From contig MGTO01000010.1 of the NCBI GenBank assembly GCA_001799485.1, positions 1-33,033 of the forward strand: DNA of 33,033 nucleotides, written 5' to 3'. The notes beneath the pieces were generated by a model. That model did not search any database, was not told where the DNA came from, and worked only from the letters and a program-made list of their open reading frames with translations. Within the stretch, counting starts at the first letter, position 1. Each line of letters starts with the position of its first letter. This stretch comes from Desulfuromonadales bacterium GWC2_61_20 (lineage in GTDB: Bacteria > Desulfobacterota > Desulfuromonadia > Desulfuromonadales > UBA2197). Positions 9,347-17,997 of this stretch are shown here, one piece after another. A program made the position numbers and the translations under genes.

Positions 9347-11076
9347 TCACGACCCGGGAACTCTACCAGCGTCTCTATGTCTATATCCGCCCGCACTGGT
9401 GGCGGGTAGCGCTCTCCATGGTGGCCTCCCTGGGGATTGCCGCGACCGATGGCGCCATGGTCAAGCTGGTGCAGCCCTTTGTCGATCGCCTTATCGTCGC
9501 CGGCGAACGCGAGATGCTGATTCTGGCCCCCTTTCTCATCATCGGCCTGCAACTGGCCAAGGGGATCAGCCGGTTTGCCCAGGAGTACTACATCAAATCG
9601 GCCGGGCAGCTCGCCATCCAGCGCATCCGCAACCATCTCTTCGAACACATCATGGGGCTGTCGATGCGTTTCTACGGACGCACCCCCAACGGCGTCCTCA
9701 TGTCCAAGGTCATGAACGACGTCGGGACGATGCAGTCGGCGACGGCCGAAGTCCTGGTCGGGGTCATGCGCGATGCCGTCAGCCTCGTCGTGCTGATCGG
9801 TGTCGCCTTCTACACCGACTGGAAGATGGCGGCCATCGCTTTTCTGTCTCTGCCGATTGCCGCCTTTCCGGCGGCCAAGATCGGCAAGAAAATTAAGCGC
9901 CATGCCCGTTCGGGGCAGGCGGCCATCGGCGACCTCAACAGCGTTCTGGAGCAGACCTTTTCCGGCATCAAGGTGATCAAGGCCTTCGGCACCGAAGGTC
10001 AGGAAACCCGGCGCTTTTCTTTCGAGAACAACCGCTTCCTCTCCTCCGTGCGCAAGGTCATCAAATACGATGCCATGGCTGCACCCTTTATCGAAGTATT
10101 GACCGGTTTCGGCGCGGCGGCAGTCGTCTGGTACGGCATGCAGCGCGTCATTGCCGGGGAAATGAGCCAAGGCCAGCTCTTCTCCGTCCTGGCGGCGATC
10201 ATGCTCATGTACGCGCCATTCAAACGTCTGACCAAACTCAACAACTACATGCAGCTAGCCATTTCCGCGGCCGAACGCGTCTTCGATGTCTTCGATGAGA
10301 AACCCGAGATTGTCGATGCCGCCGAAACTGTCTCCCTGGGGCGGGCGCGTGGCGCGGTGACCTTTGCCTCGGTCAGCTTTGCCTATGATCGCGACCCGGT
10401 CCTGACAGATTTTTCCCTGGAGGTTCAACCGGGTGAAGTCATTGCTTTTGTCGGTCCGAGCGGGGCCGGCAAGACGACCCTGGTCGGCCTCCTCAGCCGT
10501 TTTTACGACCCGACCTCGGGGCGGATTCTCCTCGATGGCCACGACCTGCGGCAGATTTCTTTGGCGAGCCTGCGCCGCAACGTCGCCCTGGTCGATCAGG
10601 AGACATTCCTCTTCAACGATACCATCGCCAATAACCTGCGCTACGGCGTTCCCGAAGCGACGGAGGACCAGGTGCGCGAGGCGGCGCGCCTCGCCTATGC
10701 CGACGATTTCATCCAGCAATTCCCCGAGGGTTATGCCACCGATGTCGGCCAGCGCGGCCTGCGCATCTCCGGCGGGCAGCGTCAGCGTCTGTGCATCGCG
10801 CGGGCTCTGTTGCGGGACGCGCCGGTGCTGATTCTCGACGAGGCGACCAGTGCCCTCGACACCGAGAGCGAAGCCATGGTGCAGAAGGCTTTGGCCAACC
10901 TGATGCAAAACCGCACCACCTTTGTCATCGCCCACCGCCTCTCGACTATCATGAATGCCGACCGCATCATTGTTCTCGACGGCGGCCGCGTTGTCGGCTG
11001 CGGCACCCATCAGCAATTGCTACGGGAGGATGGACTCTATCGCCGCCTCTACGACATGCAGTTTCAGGACAGCTGA
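9343..11076 (+). CDS. msbA: Lipid A export ATP-binding/permease protein MsbA
   Basis: MsbA flips core-lipid A across the inner membrane. This 577-residue ABC half-transporter has six transmembrane helices (about 1-310) followed by an ATPase domain. It carries Walker A GPSGAGKTT (near residue 371), signature ISGGQRQR (near 475), Walker B VLILDEATSALD (near 494) and the H-loop in IAHRLST. The length fits MsbA. Other type IV exporters share this architecture, but its placement between lpxB and waaA supports MsbA. The start overlaps the lpxB stop. Confidence 0.92.
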   Translation: MITTRELYQRLYVYIRPHWWRVALSMVASLGIAATDGAMVKLVQPFVDRLIVAGEREMLILAPFLIIGLQLAKGISRFAQEYYIKSAGQLAIQRIRNHLFEHIMGLSMRFYGRTPNGVLMSKVMNDVGTMQSATAEVLVGVMRDAVSLVVLIGVAFYTDWKMAAIAFLSLPIAAFPAAKIGKKIKRHARSGQAAIGDLNSVLEQTFSGIKVIKAFGTEGQETRRFSFENNRFLSSVRKVIKYDAMAAPFIEVLTGFGAAAVVWYGMQRVIAGEMSQGQLFSVLAAIMLMYAPFKRLTKLNNYMQLAISAAERVFDVFDEKPEIVDAAETVSLGRARGAVTFASVSFAYDRDPVLTDFSLEVQPGEVIAFVGPSGAGKTTLVGLLSRFYDPTSGRILLDGHDLRQISLASLRRNVALVDQETFLFNDTIANNLRYGVPEATEDQVREAARLAYADDFIQQFPEGYATDVGQRGLRISGGQRQRLCIARALLRDAPVLILDEATSALDTESEAMVQKALANLMQNRTTFVIAHRLSTIMNADRIIVLDGGRVVGCGTHQQLLREDGLYRRLYDMQFQDS

Positions 11077-11077
11077 G

Positions 11078-11749
11078 ATGCAACGTTCCCTTGGCAACCG
11101 TCTTCTTCTCGTCCTTGGTCCCTGGCTGGCGGCCCTTGTCATCCGTTTTCTCGCTCGTACCGTCCGCTGCGACGTCCTTGGCCTGGAATATCCGCGTCGA
11201 CTGTGGAGCGAGGGGCGTTTTGTCATTCTCAGCTTCTGGCACGATCAGCTGCTGATGATGGTCAACGCCTACCGGGGCCCCAGGGCCAAAATCTTGATCA
11301 GCGCCTCCAAGGACGGCGAGCTCATTGCCAAGACCATGGCGCGCTTTGGCCAGGAAGCGGTGCGCGGTTCGTCGCATCGGGGGGGGCGGGCGGCGTTTCG
11401 CGAACTCGTCGCCCTGGCGCGCGAGCCGGTCGATCTGGTCATTACCCCGGATGGTCCGCGCGGCCCGCGTCATTGCATCAAGGAAGGGGTGGTGCAACTG
11501 GCGCGCATCACCGGACGGGGTGTGGTCCCCTACACCTTCCAGTGCAGCCGGGGCTACCGCTTCGCCTCCTGGGATCGGTTCCTCTTTCCCTATCCCTTTG
11601 CCCGCGGGGTCTATGTCTACGGCCCGCCCCTCTACTTTGCCGCAGGCGAGGATGCGGAAGCCTTCCGCCTGCGTCTCGAGGCGGCGATGCAGGAGAACGA
11701 GCGGCTCGGTGCCGCCCACCTGGAGGGCTATGGCCTTTCTCCTGTATGA
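11078..11749 (+). CDS. DUF374 lysophospholipid acyltransferase family protein
   Basis: This 223-residue protein belongs to the DUF374 branch of the lysophospholipid acyltransferases. It has a hydrophobic N-terminal segment (about 6-25), the region FVILSFWHDQLLMM where other families carry HX4D, and the strongly conserved ITPDGPRGPR and IKEGVVQLARITG. The strict HX4D spacing is not met here: the aspartate directly follows the histidine. ATG at 11078 comes 1 base after msbA, and the end overlaps waaA by 20 bases. Between msbA and waaA, a role in adding a secondary acyl chain to lipid A is plausible (inference). No LpxL/LpxM homologue is in the window. Confidence 0.85.
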   Translation: MQRSLGNRLLLVLGPWLAALVIRFLARTVRCDVLGLEYPRRLWSEGRFVILSFWHDQLLMMVNAYRGPRAKILISASKDGELIAKTMARFGQEAVRGSSHRGGRAAFRELVALAREPVDLVITPDGPRGPRHCIKEGVVQLARITGRGVVPYTFQCSRGYRFASWDRFLFPYPFARGVYVYGPPLYFAAGEDAEAFRLRLEAAMQENERLGAAHLEGYGLSPV

Positions 11750-13037
11750 CCTTCTCCTGCTGGCGGCGACCCTCGTTCTCCTCCCGTGGTATCTGTTGCG
11801 CCGCAGCATCGGCGGCAAGGCGCGTCAGGGACTGCGCGAGCGCCTTGGCGGCAATCCCGGCGGCCGCTTCAAGCATGACCCCAGCCGTCCCCTGATCTGG
11901 GTCCATGCCGTCTCCGTCGGCGAGACCCGTGCCGCCATCCCCTTGTTGCGCGAGTTGAAAGCATCCTTCCCCGAGGCCCGGCTGGTTCTCAGCAGTGTCA
12001 CCGAAACGGGACGGGCCATCGCCGAAGGGATTGCCGAGGTCGATGAACTCATCTACTTTCCCGTCGATCTCTCCTTTGTCGTGCGCCGGGTCCTCGCCCG
12101 CTTGCGCCCGACCCTGATCGTCATCGTCGAAACCGAAATCTGGCCCAACTTCGTGCGTGCCGCCGGCACCGCCGGAATTCCGGTGGTGCTCGTCAACGGC
12201 CGCATCTCCGATCGTTCCTTCCCCCGCTACCTGCGCCTGCGCCCCTTGCTGCGCCCGGTCCTCGCCCAGATCGGCCGCTTCTGCATGCAGAGCGTCGTCG
12301 ACGGCGAGCGCATCGCCGCTCTCGGCGCTCCGCCCGAGTACATCCTGGTCACCGGCAACATCAAGTACGATATGGCCTATGCCGCCGCTGCCGCCGACCG
12401 GGCGGCATTGCGGCAAAACTACCGGCTCCCCGAGCAGGTGCCGGTCTGGGTCGCCGGCAGCACCCACGCCGGCGAGGAAGAAGCGGTGCTGCGGATCTAT
12501 CGCCAGCTCCTCGCCGCCGGGCGCGAGGTGCTCCTCGTCCTGGTGCCGCGCCATCCCCAGCGTTTCGCTGCCGTGGCCGCGGTGCTCGCTGCCCAGCAAT
12601 TTTCCTTCGTCCGCCGCAGCCAACTTTCCGCGACAACCCCGCTGCTGGCGCCGGGGAGCGTCCTTCTCGGCGACACCCTCGGCGAAATGCTCCACCTCTA
12701 CGCTGCCGCCGATGTCGTCTTCGTCGGCGGCAGTCTCGTCCCGACCGGCGGGCACAATATCCTCGAAGCCTCCCTGGTCCATCGCCCGGTCCTCTTCGGA
12801 CCGCACATGCAGAACTTTCGCGAGATCGCCGCCCGGGTCGGCAGCGCCGCCGCCGGGATCCAGGTCGCCGACGAAGCGGAACTGCTGGCGGCTCTCGCGC
12901 AGCTCCTCGCTGCTCCGGAAGAGGCCGCGGCCATGGGCGAGCGCGGCTTCGCCTTTCTCAAGGAGAATGCCGGAGCCACCGCCGCCACCGTGGCGGCTCT
13001 CCGTCCCCTCTACCAGGCCCGGGCCGAGCATGTCTGA
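11730..13037 (+). CDS. waaA: 3-deoxy-D-manno-octulosonic acid (Kdo) transferase
   Basis: WaaA (KdtA) transfers Kdo from CMP-Kdo to the lipid A precursor at the inner-membrane face. From ATG at 11730 it has 435 residues, close to the GT30 norm. It has an N-terminal membrane anchor (about 1-22), the GT30 segment WVHAVSVGETRAAIPL with the conserved glutamate, VETEIWPNF, and GDTLGEMLHLYAAADVVFVGGSLVPTGGHN in fragments through the C-terminal domain, followed by HNILEA. Whether it adds one, two or more Kdo cannot be told. It overlaps the upstream acyltransferase by 20 bases and lpxK by 8. The start has GGAGGG only 2 bases away, so it is less certain than the stop. Confidence 0.94.
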   Translation: MAFLLYDLLLLAATLVLLPWYLLRRSIGGKARQGLRERLGGNPGGRFKHDPSRPLIWVHAVSVGETRAAIPLLRELKASFPEARLVLSSVTETGRAIAEGIAEVDELIYFPVDLSFVVRRVLARLRPTLIVIVETEIWPNFVRAAGTAGIPVVLVNGRISDRSFPRYLRLRPLLRPVLAQIGRFCMQSVVDGERIAALGAPPEYILVTGNIKYDMAYAAAAADRAALRQNYRLPEQVPVWVAGSTHAGEEEAVLRIYRQLLAAGREVLLVLVPRHPQRFAAVAAVLAAQQFSFVRRSQLSATTPLLAPGSVLLGDTLGEMLHLYAAADVVFVGGSLVPTGGHNILEASLVHRPVLFGPHMQNFREIAARVGSAAAGIQVADEAELLAALAQLLAAPEEAAAMGERGFAFLKENAGATAATVAALRPLYQARAEHV

Positions 13038-14112
13038 GCGCTGGTTCCGCCACTTTGCCGAAGTCGGTCCGGGCAACCTTCCCGAACGCCTGCTCTGGCT
13101 GCTTTTGTGGCCGCTGGGAATGCTCTACGGCGGGGCGGGACGGTTGCGGCTATGGGCTTATCGCCTCGGGCTATTGACGGTTTATCGGGCGGGGGTGCCG
13201 GTCGTCTCCGTCGGCAATCTCACCGTCGGCGGCACCGGGAAAACCCCGACGGTCGATGTCGTCGTTCGCCTGTTACTGCAACACGGGGTCAAAGTCGCCG
13301 TCGTCAGCCGCGGCTACGGCTCGCGCGTCCGTCGCGGCGTCGCCGTTGTCAGTGACGGCTCGGGGGCGGCGCCGACCCTGGCGCCGCGGGAGTGTGGCGA
13401 CGAGCCTTTTCTGCTGGCGCGGCGCAACCCGACGGCCGTTGTCCTGGTCGCGCCGCGGCGTCGGGCGGGGGTCGCGTTGGCGGTTGCGCGCTTCGCGGCG
13501 GAGGTGGTTGTTCTCGATGACGGTTTCCAACATCTGGCCGTCGCCCGCGATCTCGACATCGTCCTCCTCGATGCGACACATCCCTTCGGCAACGGCGCCC
13601 TCCTGCCGGCCGGGCTCCTGCGCGAGTTCCCCGACGCCCTGCAGCGCGGCCAGCTCTTTATCCTGACCCGCTGTCCTCCTGGGGACGCTTCTCTTCCATA
13701 TCCCCTGCCGGGACCGCTGCTGCGTAGTCGGCATGAGCTTGCGCGGCAGTTTCTCGGCTTCGACGGCAGTCGAATGGCGGCCGCCGATCTGGTTGGCCGT
13801 CGCGGCGTCGCCTTTGCCGGCATCGCGGCGCCCGAGCACTTTTTCGCCGGCCTGCGCGGGCTGGGGCTGGATCTGAGCGCGACCCTGAGCTTCCCCGATC
13901 ATGCCGATTACGACAGGGCCGCGCTGGCCGAGATTGCCCGGGTCGCGGCCGGGGCCGATTTCTTCGTGACCACCGAAAAGGATGGTGTTAAACTCCGCGC
14001 CACTCAGCTGCCGCTCCCCTGTTACCAGGCTCCCCTGGAGTTGCTGCTGGAGCCGGCAGCAGCCCTGGAAGAGCAGCTCTTGCCGCTTCTGCGAAAGGAT
14101 GGGTACGTATGA
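13030..14112 (+). CDS. lpxK: Tetraacyldisaccharide 4'-kinase LpxK
   Basis: LpxK phosphorylates the 4' position of the lipid A disaccharide. The 360-residue protein has an N-terminal membrane-associated helix (about 20-35) and the unusual P-loop GNLTVGGTGKTP (residues 62-73). VVSRGYGSR and LDDGFQHLAVARD, both typical of LpxK, follow. ATG at 13030 overlaps waaA by 8 bases. The stop overlaps the Trm112-like gene as ATGA, an arrangement also common in enteric bacteria. Confidence 0.95.
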   Translation: MSERWFRHFAEVGPGNLPERLLWLLLWPLGMLYGGAGRLRLWAYRLGLLTVYRAGVPVVSVGNLTVGGTGKTPTVDVVVRLLLQHGVKVAVVSRGYGSRVRRGVAVVSDGSGAAPTLAPRECGDEPFLLARRNPTAVVLVAPRRRAGVALAVARFAAEVVVLDDGFQHLAVARDLDIVLLDATHPFGNGALLPAGLLREFPDALQRGQLFILTRCPPGDASLPYPLPGPLLRSRHELARQFLGFDGSRMAAADLVGRRGVAFAGIAAPEHFFAGLRGLGLDLSATLSFPDHADYDRAALAEIARVAAGADFFVTTEKDGVKLRATQLPLPCYQAPLELLLEPAAALEEQLLPLLRKDGYV

Positions 14113-14273
14113 TCAAAAAGGAGCTTCTGGATATCCTCGCCTGCCCCAAATGCAAGGGGGGCGTCCGCTACGAAGAGCAACCGGAGAGCCTGGTCTGTTC
14201 CGCTTGCGCCTTGCGCTATCCGGTGCGCGATGACATCCCGGTGATGCTTATCGACGAAGCGCAAAAACTTTAG
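14109..14273 (+). CDS. Trm112-like zinc-binding protein (YcaR family)
   Basis: This 54-residue protein has the pattern LLDILACPKCKG, then LVCSACALRYPVRDDIPVML, that is CPxC at residues 12-15 and CxxC at 30-33. These four cysteines would bind zinc in the Trm112/YcaR fold. In eukaryotes and archaea Trm112 activates methyltransferases; the role of the bacterial lipid A-linked version is unclear. ATG at 14109 overlaps the lpxK stop, and the lpxK-ycaR pairing is widespread. The sequence matches the family over its whole length. Confidence 0.9.
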   Translation: MIKKELLDILACPKCKGGVRYEEQPESLVCSACALRYPVRDDIPVMLIDEAQKL

Positions 14274-14286
14274 TCTCTGGAGCAGG

Positions 14287-15198
14287 ATGAACGCGCGTCT
14301 CCTCATTCTCAGTGACGGCAAGCCGGGGCATCTCAACCAGTCCCTGGCCTTTGCTCACTACCTTGGCCGTGCCGGCGCTGTGGTGCCGGTGCGTTTTCGC
14401 AACCGGGCCAGCAAACTCCTCTCCTATCTCTTCGACCGTTGCCATCTCTATCTCCCCGGCCTGCTGCAACTCCCCCCCGTCACCGGCGATTGTTGCGCCA
14501 TCGTCTGTGCCGGTTCGGAAACCTACTATGCCGGCAAGCTCCTCGCCCGCAGACTGCGCCTCCCCGTCGTCGCCATCATGCTCCCCAGGGGCTATCGCTA
14601 CGATTTCGCCCTGATCGTCGCCCAGGAGCATGACCGCCCGCCGGAGCTGAAGAATATCCTGACCCTGCCGGTCAACCTCAGCCGGGTCGAAGGGAAGGGG
14701 GTCTTCCGAACGGAGTCAGGCGTGCGCTATGTCGGTATCATCGTCGGTGGTCCGAACAAGGTCTTCACTCTCGACCCGGTCGCCTTCGGCGCCCTCCTCG
14801 ACCGCATCTTCGCCCTCTTCCCGCAACATCGGCTGGTGGTGACGACGTCACGACGGACAACCGCCGCCATCGAAGGGGAGATCGCCCGGCGCCCTTTCGC
14901 CGCCAGCTTCATCTATTCGCGCGATCCGGCCAACCCCATCCCCGACTTTATCGCCCTCTGCGACCATCTCTTCATCACCGCCGATTCGACCTCGATGATC
15001 AGCGAGGCGGTGACCTGCGGCAGGGCCAAGGTCGAGATCATCCCCCTGCAACCGATTGCTCCCGTCGGCAAATACGGCCGCCTCGTCGACAGCCTGGTGG
15101 CGATGGGCGCCGTTCACCGTTTCGACGGCACGCTCGGGAGTGCCGATCGCAAGATCGACCTGGCGCAGCGGTTGAAAGGGGTGTTGCCATGCGGGTAG
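14287..15198 (+). CDS. ELM1-family (DUF1022) protein, putative GT-B-like enzyme
   Basis: This 303-residue protein resembles the family annotated as mitochondrial fission ELM1. It has the N-terminal LILSDGKPGHLNQSLAFA, a central IVGGPNKVF, and a C-terminal FITADSTSMISEAVTCGRAKV, which looks like the donor-binding half of a GT-B glycosyltransferase. No signal peptide is seen. The bacterial function is not established to my knowledge. Its place between lpxK-Trm112 and a GT4 glycosyltransferase suggests a step in lipopolysaccharide core assembly (inference). ATG at 14287 has GGAG at 14279-14282, and the stop overlaps the next gene. Confidence 0.82.
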   Translation: MNARLLILSDGKPGHLNQSLAFAHYLGRAGAVVPVRFRNRASKLLSYLFDRCHLYLPGLLQLPPVTGDCCAIVCAGSETYYAGKLLARRLRLPVVAIMLPRGYRYDFALIVAQEHDRPPELKNILTLPVNLSRVEGKGVFRTESGVRYVGIIVGGPNKVFTLDPVAFGALLDRIFALFPQHRLVVTTSRRTTAAIEGEIARRPFAASFIYSRDPANPIPDFIALCDHLFITADSTSMISEAVTCGRAKVEIIPLQPIAPVGKYGRLVDSLVAMGAVHRFDGTLGSADRKIDLAQRLKGVLPCG

Positions 15199-16310
15199 TG
15201 CAGCTTTTGCCCGAACTCAATGAGGGCGGGGTCGAGCGCGGCGTCGTCGAACTCAGCCGCGAACTGGTCAGGCAGGGGGTCGAGAGCATCGTCATCAGTC
15301 GGGGCGGACGCCTGGTGTCACAACTCGAAGCTGATGGCGGGCGGCACGTCACCTTCGACCTCGCCGGGAAAAACCCCTTCACCGCGCCACAGCGGGTCAT
15401 CGCTCTGCGGCGTCTGCTGCGCGAGCTGCGTCCCGACATCCTCCATGCCCGCAGCCGGGTTCCGGCCTGGCTCGCCTGGCTGGCCAACCGTCCCCTCAAG
15501 TTGCCCTTTGTCACCACCGTGCACGGTTTCAACAGCGTCAACCGCTACAGTCGGGTCATGACCTTCGGCGAGCGGGTCATCTGCGTCAGCGGCGCCATTA
15601 AGACCCATGTCCAGCAACACTATGCGGTCCCCGAGGGAAAGCTCGTCGTCATCCCGCGCGGGGTCGATCTGAATCACTTCGATCCGGAACATCTCGATCG
15701 CGATTTCATGAGCCGTTTTGCCGCCGAGCATAGCTTGGCCGGGCGTTTTGTCGTCACCTGTGTCGGGCGGATCACCCAACTCAAGGACTACGAGACTTTC
15801 ATCCGGGCCATCGCTCTCTTGCGGAAGGAGATTCCCGAGGTCCTCGGGGTCATTGTCGGCGGGGTGCATGAGGACAAAAAAAATTATTTCGCTTCCTTGC
15901 GGATGCTGATAAAGTCTCAGGTCCTTGAGCAACACGTACGCTTTGTCGGCAGCCAGTCGCGGGTAGCGGAGATCTATGCCTTGAGCGACGTGGTCGTCTC
16001 CAGTTCGAAGAAACCGGAAAGCTTCGGCCGCTCGGCCGCCGAGGCCCTTGCCATGGGGGTCCCCGTCGCCGCTTCGGCTCACGGGGGGATGCTCGACATT
16101 GTCCGGGAAGGGGAGACCGGCGCTCTTTTCCCCCCCGGGGATGCGGCGAGCCTGGCCCTGGCCATCAAGCGGAGTCGCGACTTGCCCCGGGCCGGTCTGC
16201 GCGCCTTTGTCGCCAGCAATTTCACCCTCGCACGGATGGTCGAGCAGACGCTGGACGTCTACCGTCAGTTGCACGGTTTTGAGCCGATTGATGGCTCCAC
16301 CCTTAAATAA
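15189..16310 (+). CDS. GT4-family glycosyltransferase, probably LPS core
   Basis: This is a 373-residue GT-B glycosyltransferase. The acceptor half starts MRVVQLLPELNEGGVERGV, typical of GT4 enzymes. The donor half carries the EX7E motif in KPESFGRSAAEALAMGVPV, preceded by VGSQSRVAEIYALSD. It overlaps the ELM1-like gene by 10 bases and ends the tightly packed envelope block. The sugar and acceptor cannot be read from sequence, but the context points to the inner or outer core of lipopolysaccharide. Confidence 0.88.
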   Translation: MRVVQLLPELNEGGVERGVVELSRELVRQGVESIVISRGGRLVSQLEADGGRHVTFDLAGKNPFTAPQRVIALRRLLRELRPDILHARSRVPAWLAWLANRPLKLPFVTTVHGFNSVNRYSRVMTFGERVICVSGAIKTHVQQHYAVPEGKLVVIPRGVDLNHFDPEHLDRDFMSRFAAEHSLAGRFVVTCVGRITQLKDYETFIRAIALLRKEIPEVLGVIVGGVHEDKKNYFASLRMLIKSQVLEQHVRFVGSQSRVAEIYALSDVVVSSSKKPESFGRSAAEALAMGVPVAASAHGGMLDIVREGETGALFPPGDAASLALAIKRSRDLPRAGLRAFVASNFTLARMVEQTLDVYRQLHGFEPIDGSTLK

Positions 16311-16388
16311 AATTTCAGTGCTTGCCACGCTGCTGTTTTCTGTGCATTCAAATCTGCTCAGGACCTGGGCAAGCGGGGAGGGTAGTCA

Positions 16389-16805
16389 ATGGCAGCGGAT
16401 TTCCTGAAACAAAAAGACGCCCTGGTTAGCGCTCTCCTTGCGGCCATCCCCGCCTGCCGGGCGATCTACCGTTTCGGCAGCTGGGGGACAGAGGGGCAGC
16501 GGGCCGACAGCGACATCGATCTTGCCGTCCTGGCGTCGCAACCCCTCGATCCGGTGCGTCGCTGGGAGCTGGCCCAGACCCTCGCCGCCCTCGCCGGCCG
16601 GGACGTCGATCTGGTTGATCTGCTATCCGCCTCGACGGTCATGCGGCTGCAGGTGGTCGCTTATGGTGAACGCCTTTACTGTGCCGATCCTTTCCAGGTT
16701 GAGCAGTTTGCCGATATGACCTTTTCCAGCTATGCCCGGTTGAACGAAGAGCGCCGCGGCATTCTCGAGGATGTGCGGCAAAGGGGGAACGTCTATGGCC
16801 AATGA
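16389..16805 (+). CDS. MNT-domain nucleotidyltransferase (MntA-type antitoxin), module 1
   Basis: This 138-residue protein is a minimal nucleotidyltransferase. The active site is seen as G30-S31 followed by D42 and D44 in FGSWGTEGQRADSDIDL, with a third acidic position in GRDVDLVDLL. In the characterised MntA-HepT systems (type VII toxin-antitoxin), MntA neutralises HepT by adding AMP to a tyrosine of the toxin. The gene follows a 78-base gap after the GT4 gene and overlaps the next gene by 11 bases, as expected for the pair. Function in this organism is inferred. Confidence 0.87.
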   Translation: MAADFLKQKDALVSALLAAIPACRAIYRFGSWGTEGQRADSDIDLAVLASQPLDPVRRWELAQTLAALAGRDVDLVDLLSASTVMRLQVVAYGERLYCADPFQVEQFADMTFSSYARLNEERRGILEDVRQRGNVYGQ

Positions 16806-17205
16806 CGTCTTGCTGAACAAGGTCGCCACCATCGAGCGCTGTCTGGGGCGAGTGCTGGCCGAATATCAGGGGCATCAAAACGAGCTGGAAGCAAATTTCA
16901 CCCGGCAGGATTCGATCATTCTCAACCTCCAACGAGCCTGCGAGGCCGCCATTGATGCCGCCATGCATCTGGTTCGGGTCAGAACTCTGGGGGTACCGCA
17001 GGAGTCCCGCGAAGCCTTTACCATGCTCTGTCAGGCGGGAATCATTGATGAGGAACTTTCGACTAGGCTTAAGGCTATGGTCGGTTTCCGCAACATCGCT
17101 GTGCATGACTACCGGGCATTAAACCTGGCTGTGGTCAGGAATATTGTCGAAACGCGTTTGGGGGATTTCCGGACCTTTGGTGAGGTGGTTCTCAAGGAAG
17201 GTTGA
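16795..17205 (+). CDS. HEPN-domain toxin (HepT-like), module 1
   Basis: This 136-residue, all-helical protein is of the DUF86/HepT family. The HEPN RNase motif RX4HXY is intact as R99, H104 and Y106 in FRNIAVHDY; the tyrosine is the residue modified by MntA in the studied pair. ATG at 16795 is preferred to an upstream GTG at 16771, because it gives the standard N-terminus and the typical 11-base overlap with its partner. Together the two form a complete MNT-HEPN module. Confidence 0.87.
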   Translation: MANDVLLNKVATIERCLGRVLAEYQGHQNELEANFTRQDSIILNLQRACEAAIDAAMHLVRVRTLGVPQESREAFTMLCQAGIIDEELSTRLKAMVGFRNIAVHDYRALNLAVVRNIVETRLGDFRTFGEVVLKEG

Positions 17206-17257
17206 GGCGCGGGAGCTCGAAGAACACTTTTGGGAGCAGACTGCCAGGGAGGAGTCC

Positions 17258-17539
17258 ATGCGTTTAGCAAGTGAAGAACATTCAGCCATCAGTGACACCA
17301 TTCACCGGGCCGATGCCGACGCAATGATCTACCTCTTTGGGTCGCGAGTTTTCGATGCTGCAAAAGGTGGCGACATTGACCTGTTGGTGCTTTCCAAAAG
17401 AATCGATTTGATGACAAAGCTGGACATCCTGGCGCAACTGCACCAAAAGCTGGGTGAACGCAAAATCGACATTGCCATTTATCCCGATGCTACTCGGCCT
17501 TTTCCCCGAATGGTCATGCAAGAGGGAGTGCGTTTATGA
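17258..17539 (+). CDS. MNT-domain nucleotidyltransferase (MntA-type antitoxin), module 2
   Basis: This short protein of 93 residues has the nucleotidyltransferase core: G28-S29, D39 and D41 in FGSRVFDAAKGGDIDLLVL, with the third acidic residue D71 in KIDIAIY. It is shorter and clearly different from the module 1 protein. ATG at 17258 has an excellent ribosome binding site (GGGAGGAG, ending about 4 bases upstream) and is preferred to a longer frame that would run back into the preceding HEPN gene. It overlaps the following HEPN gene by 4 bases (ATGA). Confidence 0.82.
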   Translation: MRLASEEHSAISDTIHRADADAMIYLFGSRVFDAAKGGDIDLLVLSKRIDLMTKLDILAQLHQKLGERKIDIAIYPDATRPFPRMVMQEGVRL

Positions 17540-17991
17540 TGCGGGAAAAAATAGAACTGTTGCGAGAAGAACTGATGGGTCTGCAACTAGCCGCCGGTCA
17601 CCTTGGTTATTCGATGGAGAGGTGCCACAATTTAATTGGGCAGAAAGATCTTCCCCCAGAACAGCTCGAACGACTTGAATCACTCACAAGCCGTTTTGCC
17701 CGATTGGCCGACTTGTTGATTCAGCGTCTCTTTCGTTTGATCGACGAAGTCGAGTTAACGGGTGGCGGCTCTATCCTTGACCGTATTTACCGTGCCGAAA
17801 AGCGCGGTTGGGCCAACGCCACCGATCTGATCAAGATCCGCGAGCTGAGGAATCTGATTGCTCACGAATACGCGACCGAGAAAATGCCGGAGATCTACAT
17901 CGCTGTAATGGCCTTGTCCCCAGCGCTGTTGGCAACTGTTCCCAAGGTGATTGCCTATGCTGGCAACATAATTCAGGGATATCCGGAATAA
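17536..17991 (+). CDS. HEPN-domain toxin (HepT-like), module 2
   Basis: This 151-residue helical protein has an intact RX4HXY motif (R105, H110, Y112 in LRNLIAHEYA). It differs in length and sequence from the HEPN protein of module 1, so the two modules are not a recent duplication. It is coupled to its MNT partner by an ATGA overlap. Cleavage of RNA by the free HEPN dimer and silencing by AMPylation are known for the family and inferred here. Confidence 0.83.
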   Translation: MMREKIELLREELMGLQLAAGHLGYSMERCHNLIGQKDLPPEQLERLESLTSRFARLADLLIQRLFRLIDEVELTGGGSILDRIYRAEKRGWANATDLIKIRELRNLIAHEYATEKMPEIYIAVMALSPALLATVPKVIAYAGNIIQGYPE

Positions 17992-17997
17992 TTTGTC

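Noticed and set aside
11508-13076. Long minus-strand open frame opposite waaA (522 codons)
   Set aside because: Same reason: the plus strand has the full WaaA protein with its motifs.
16320-16374. Inverted repeat GCTTGCC/GGCAAGC between the GT4 gene and the first MNT gene
   Set aside because: The arms are 7 bases with a 41-base loop and no T tract; likely chance.
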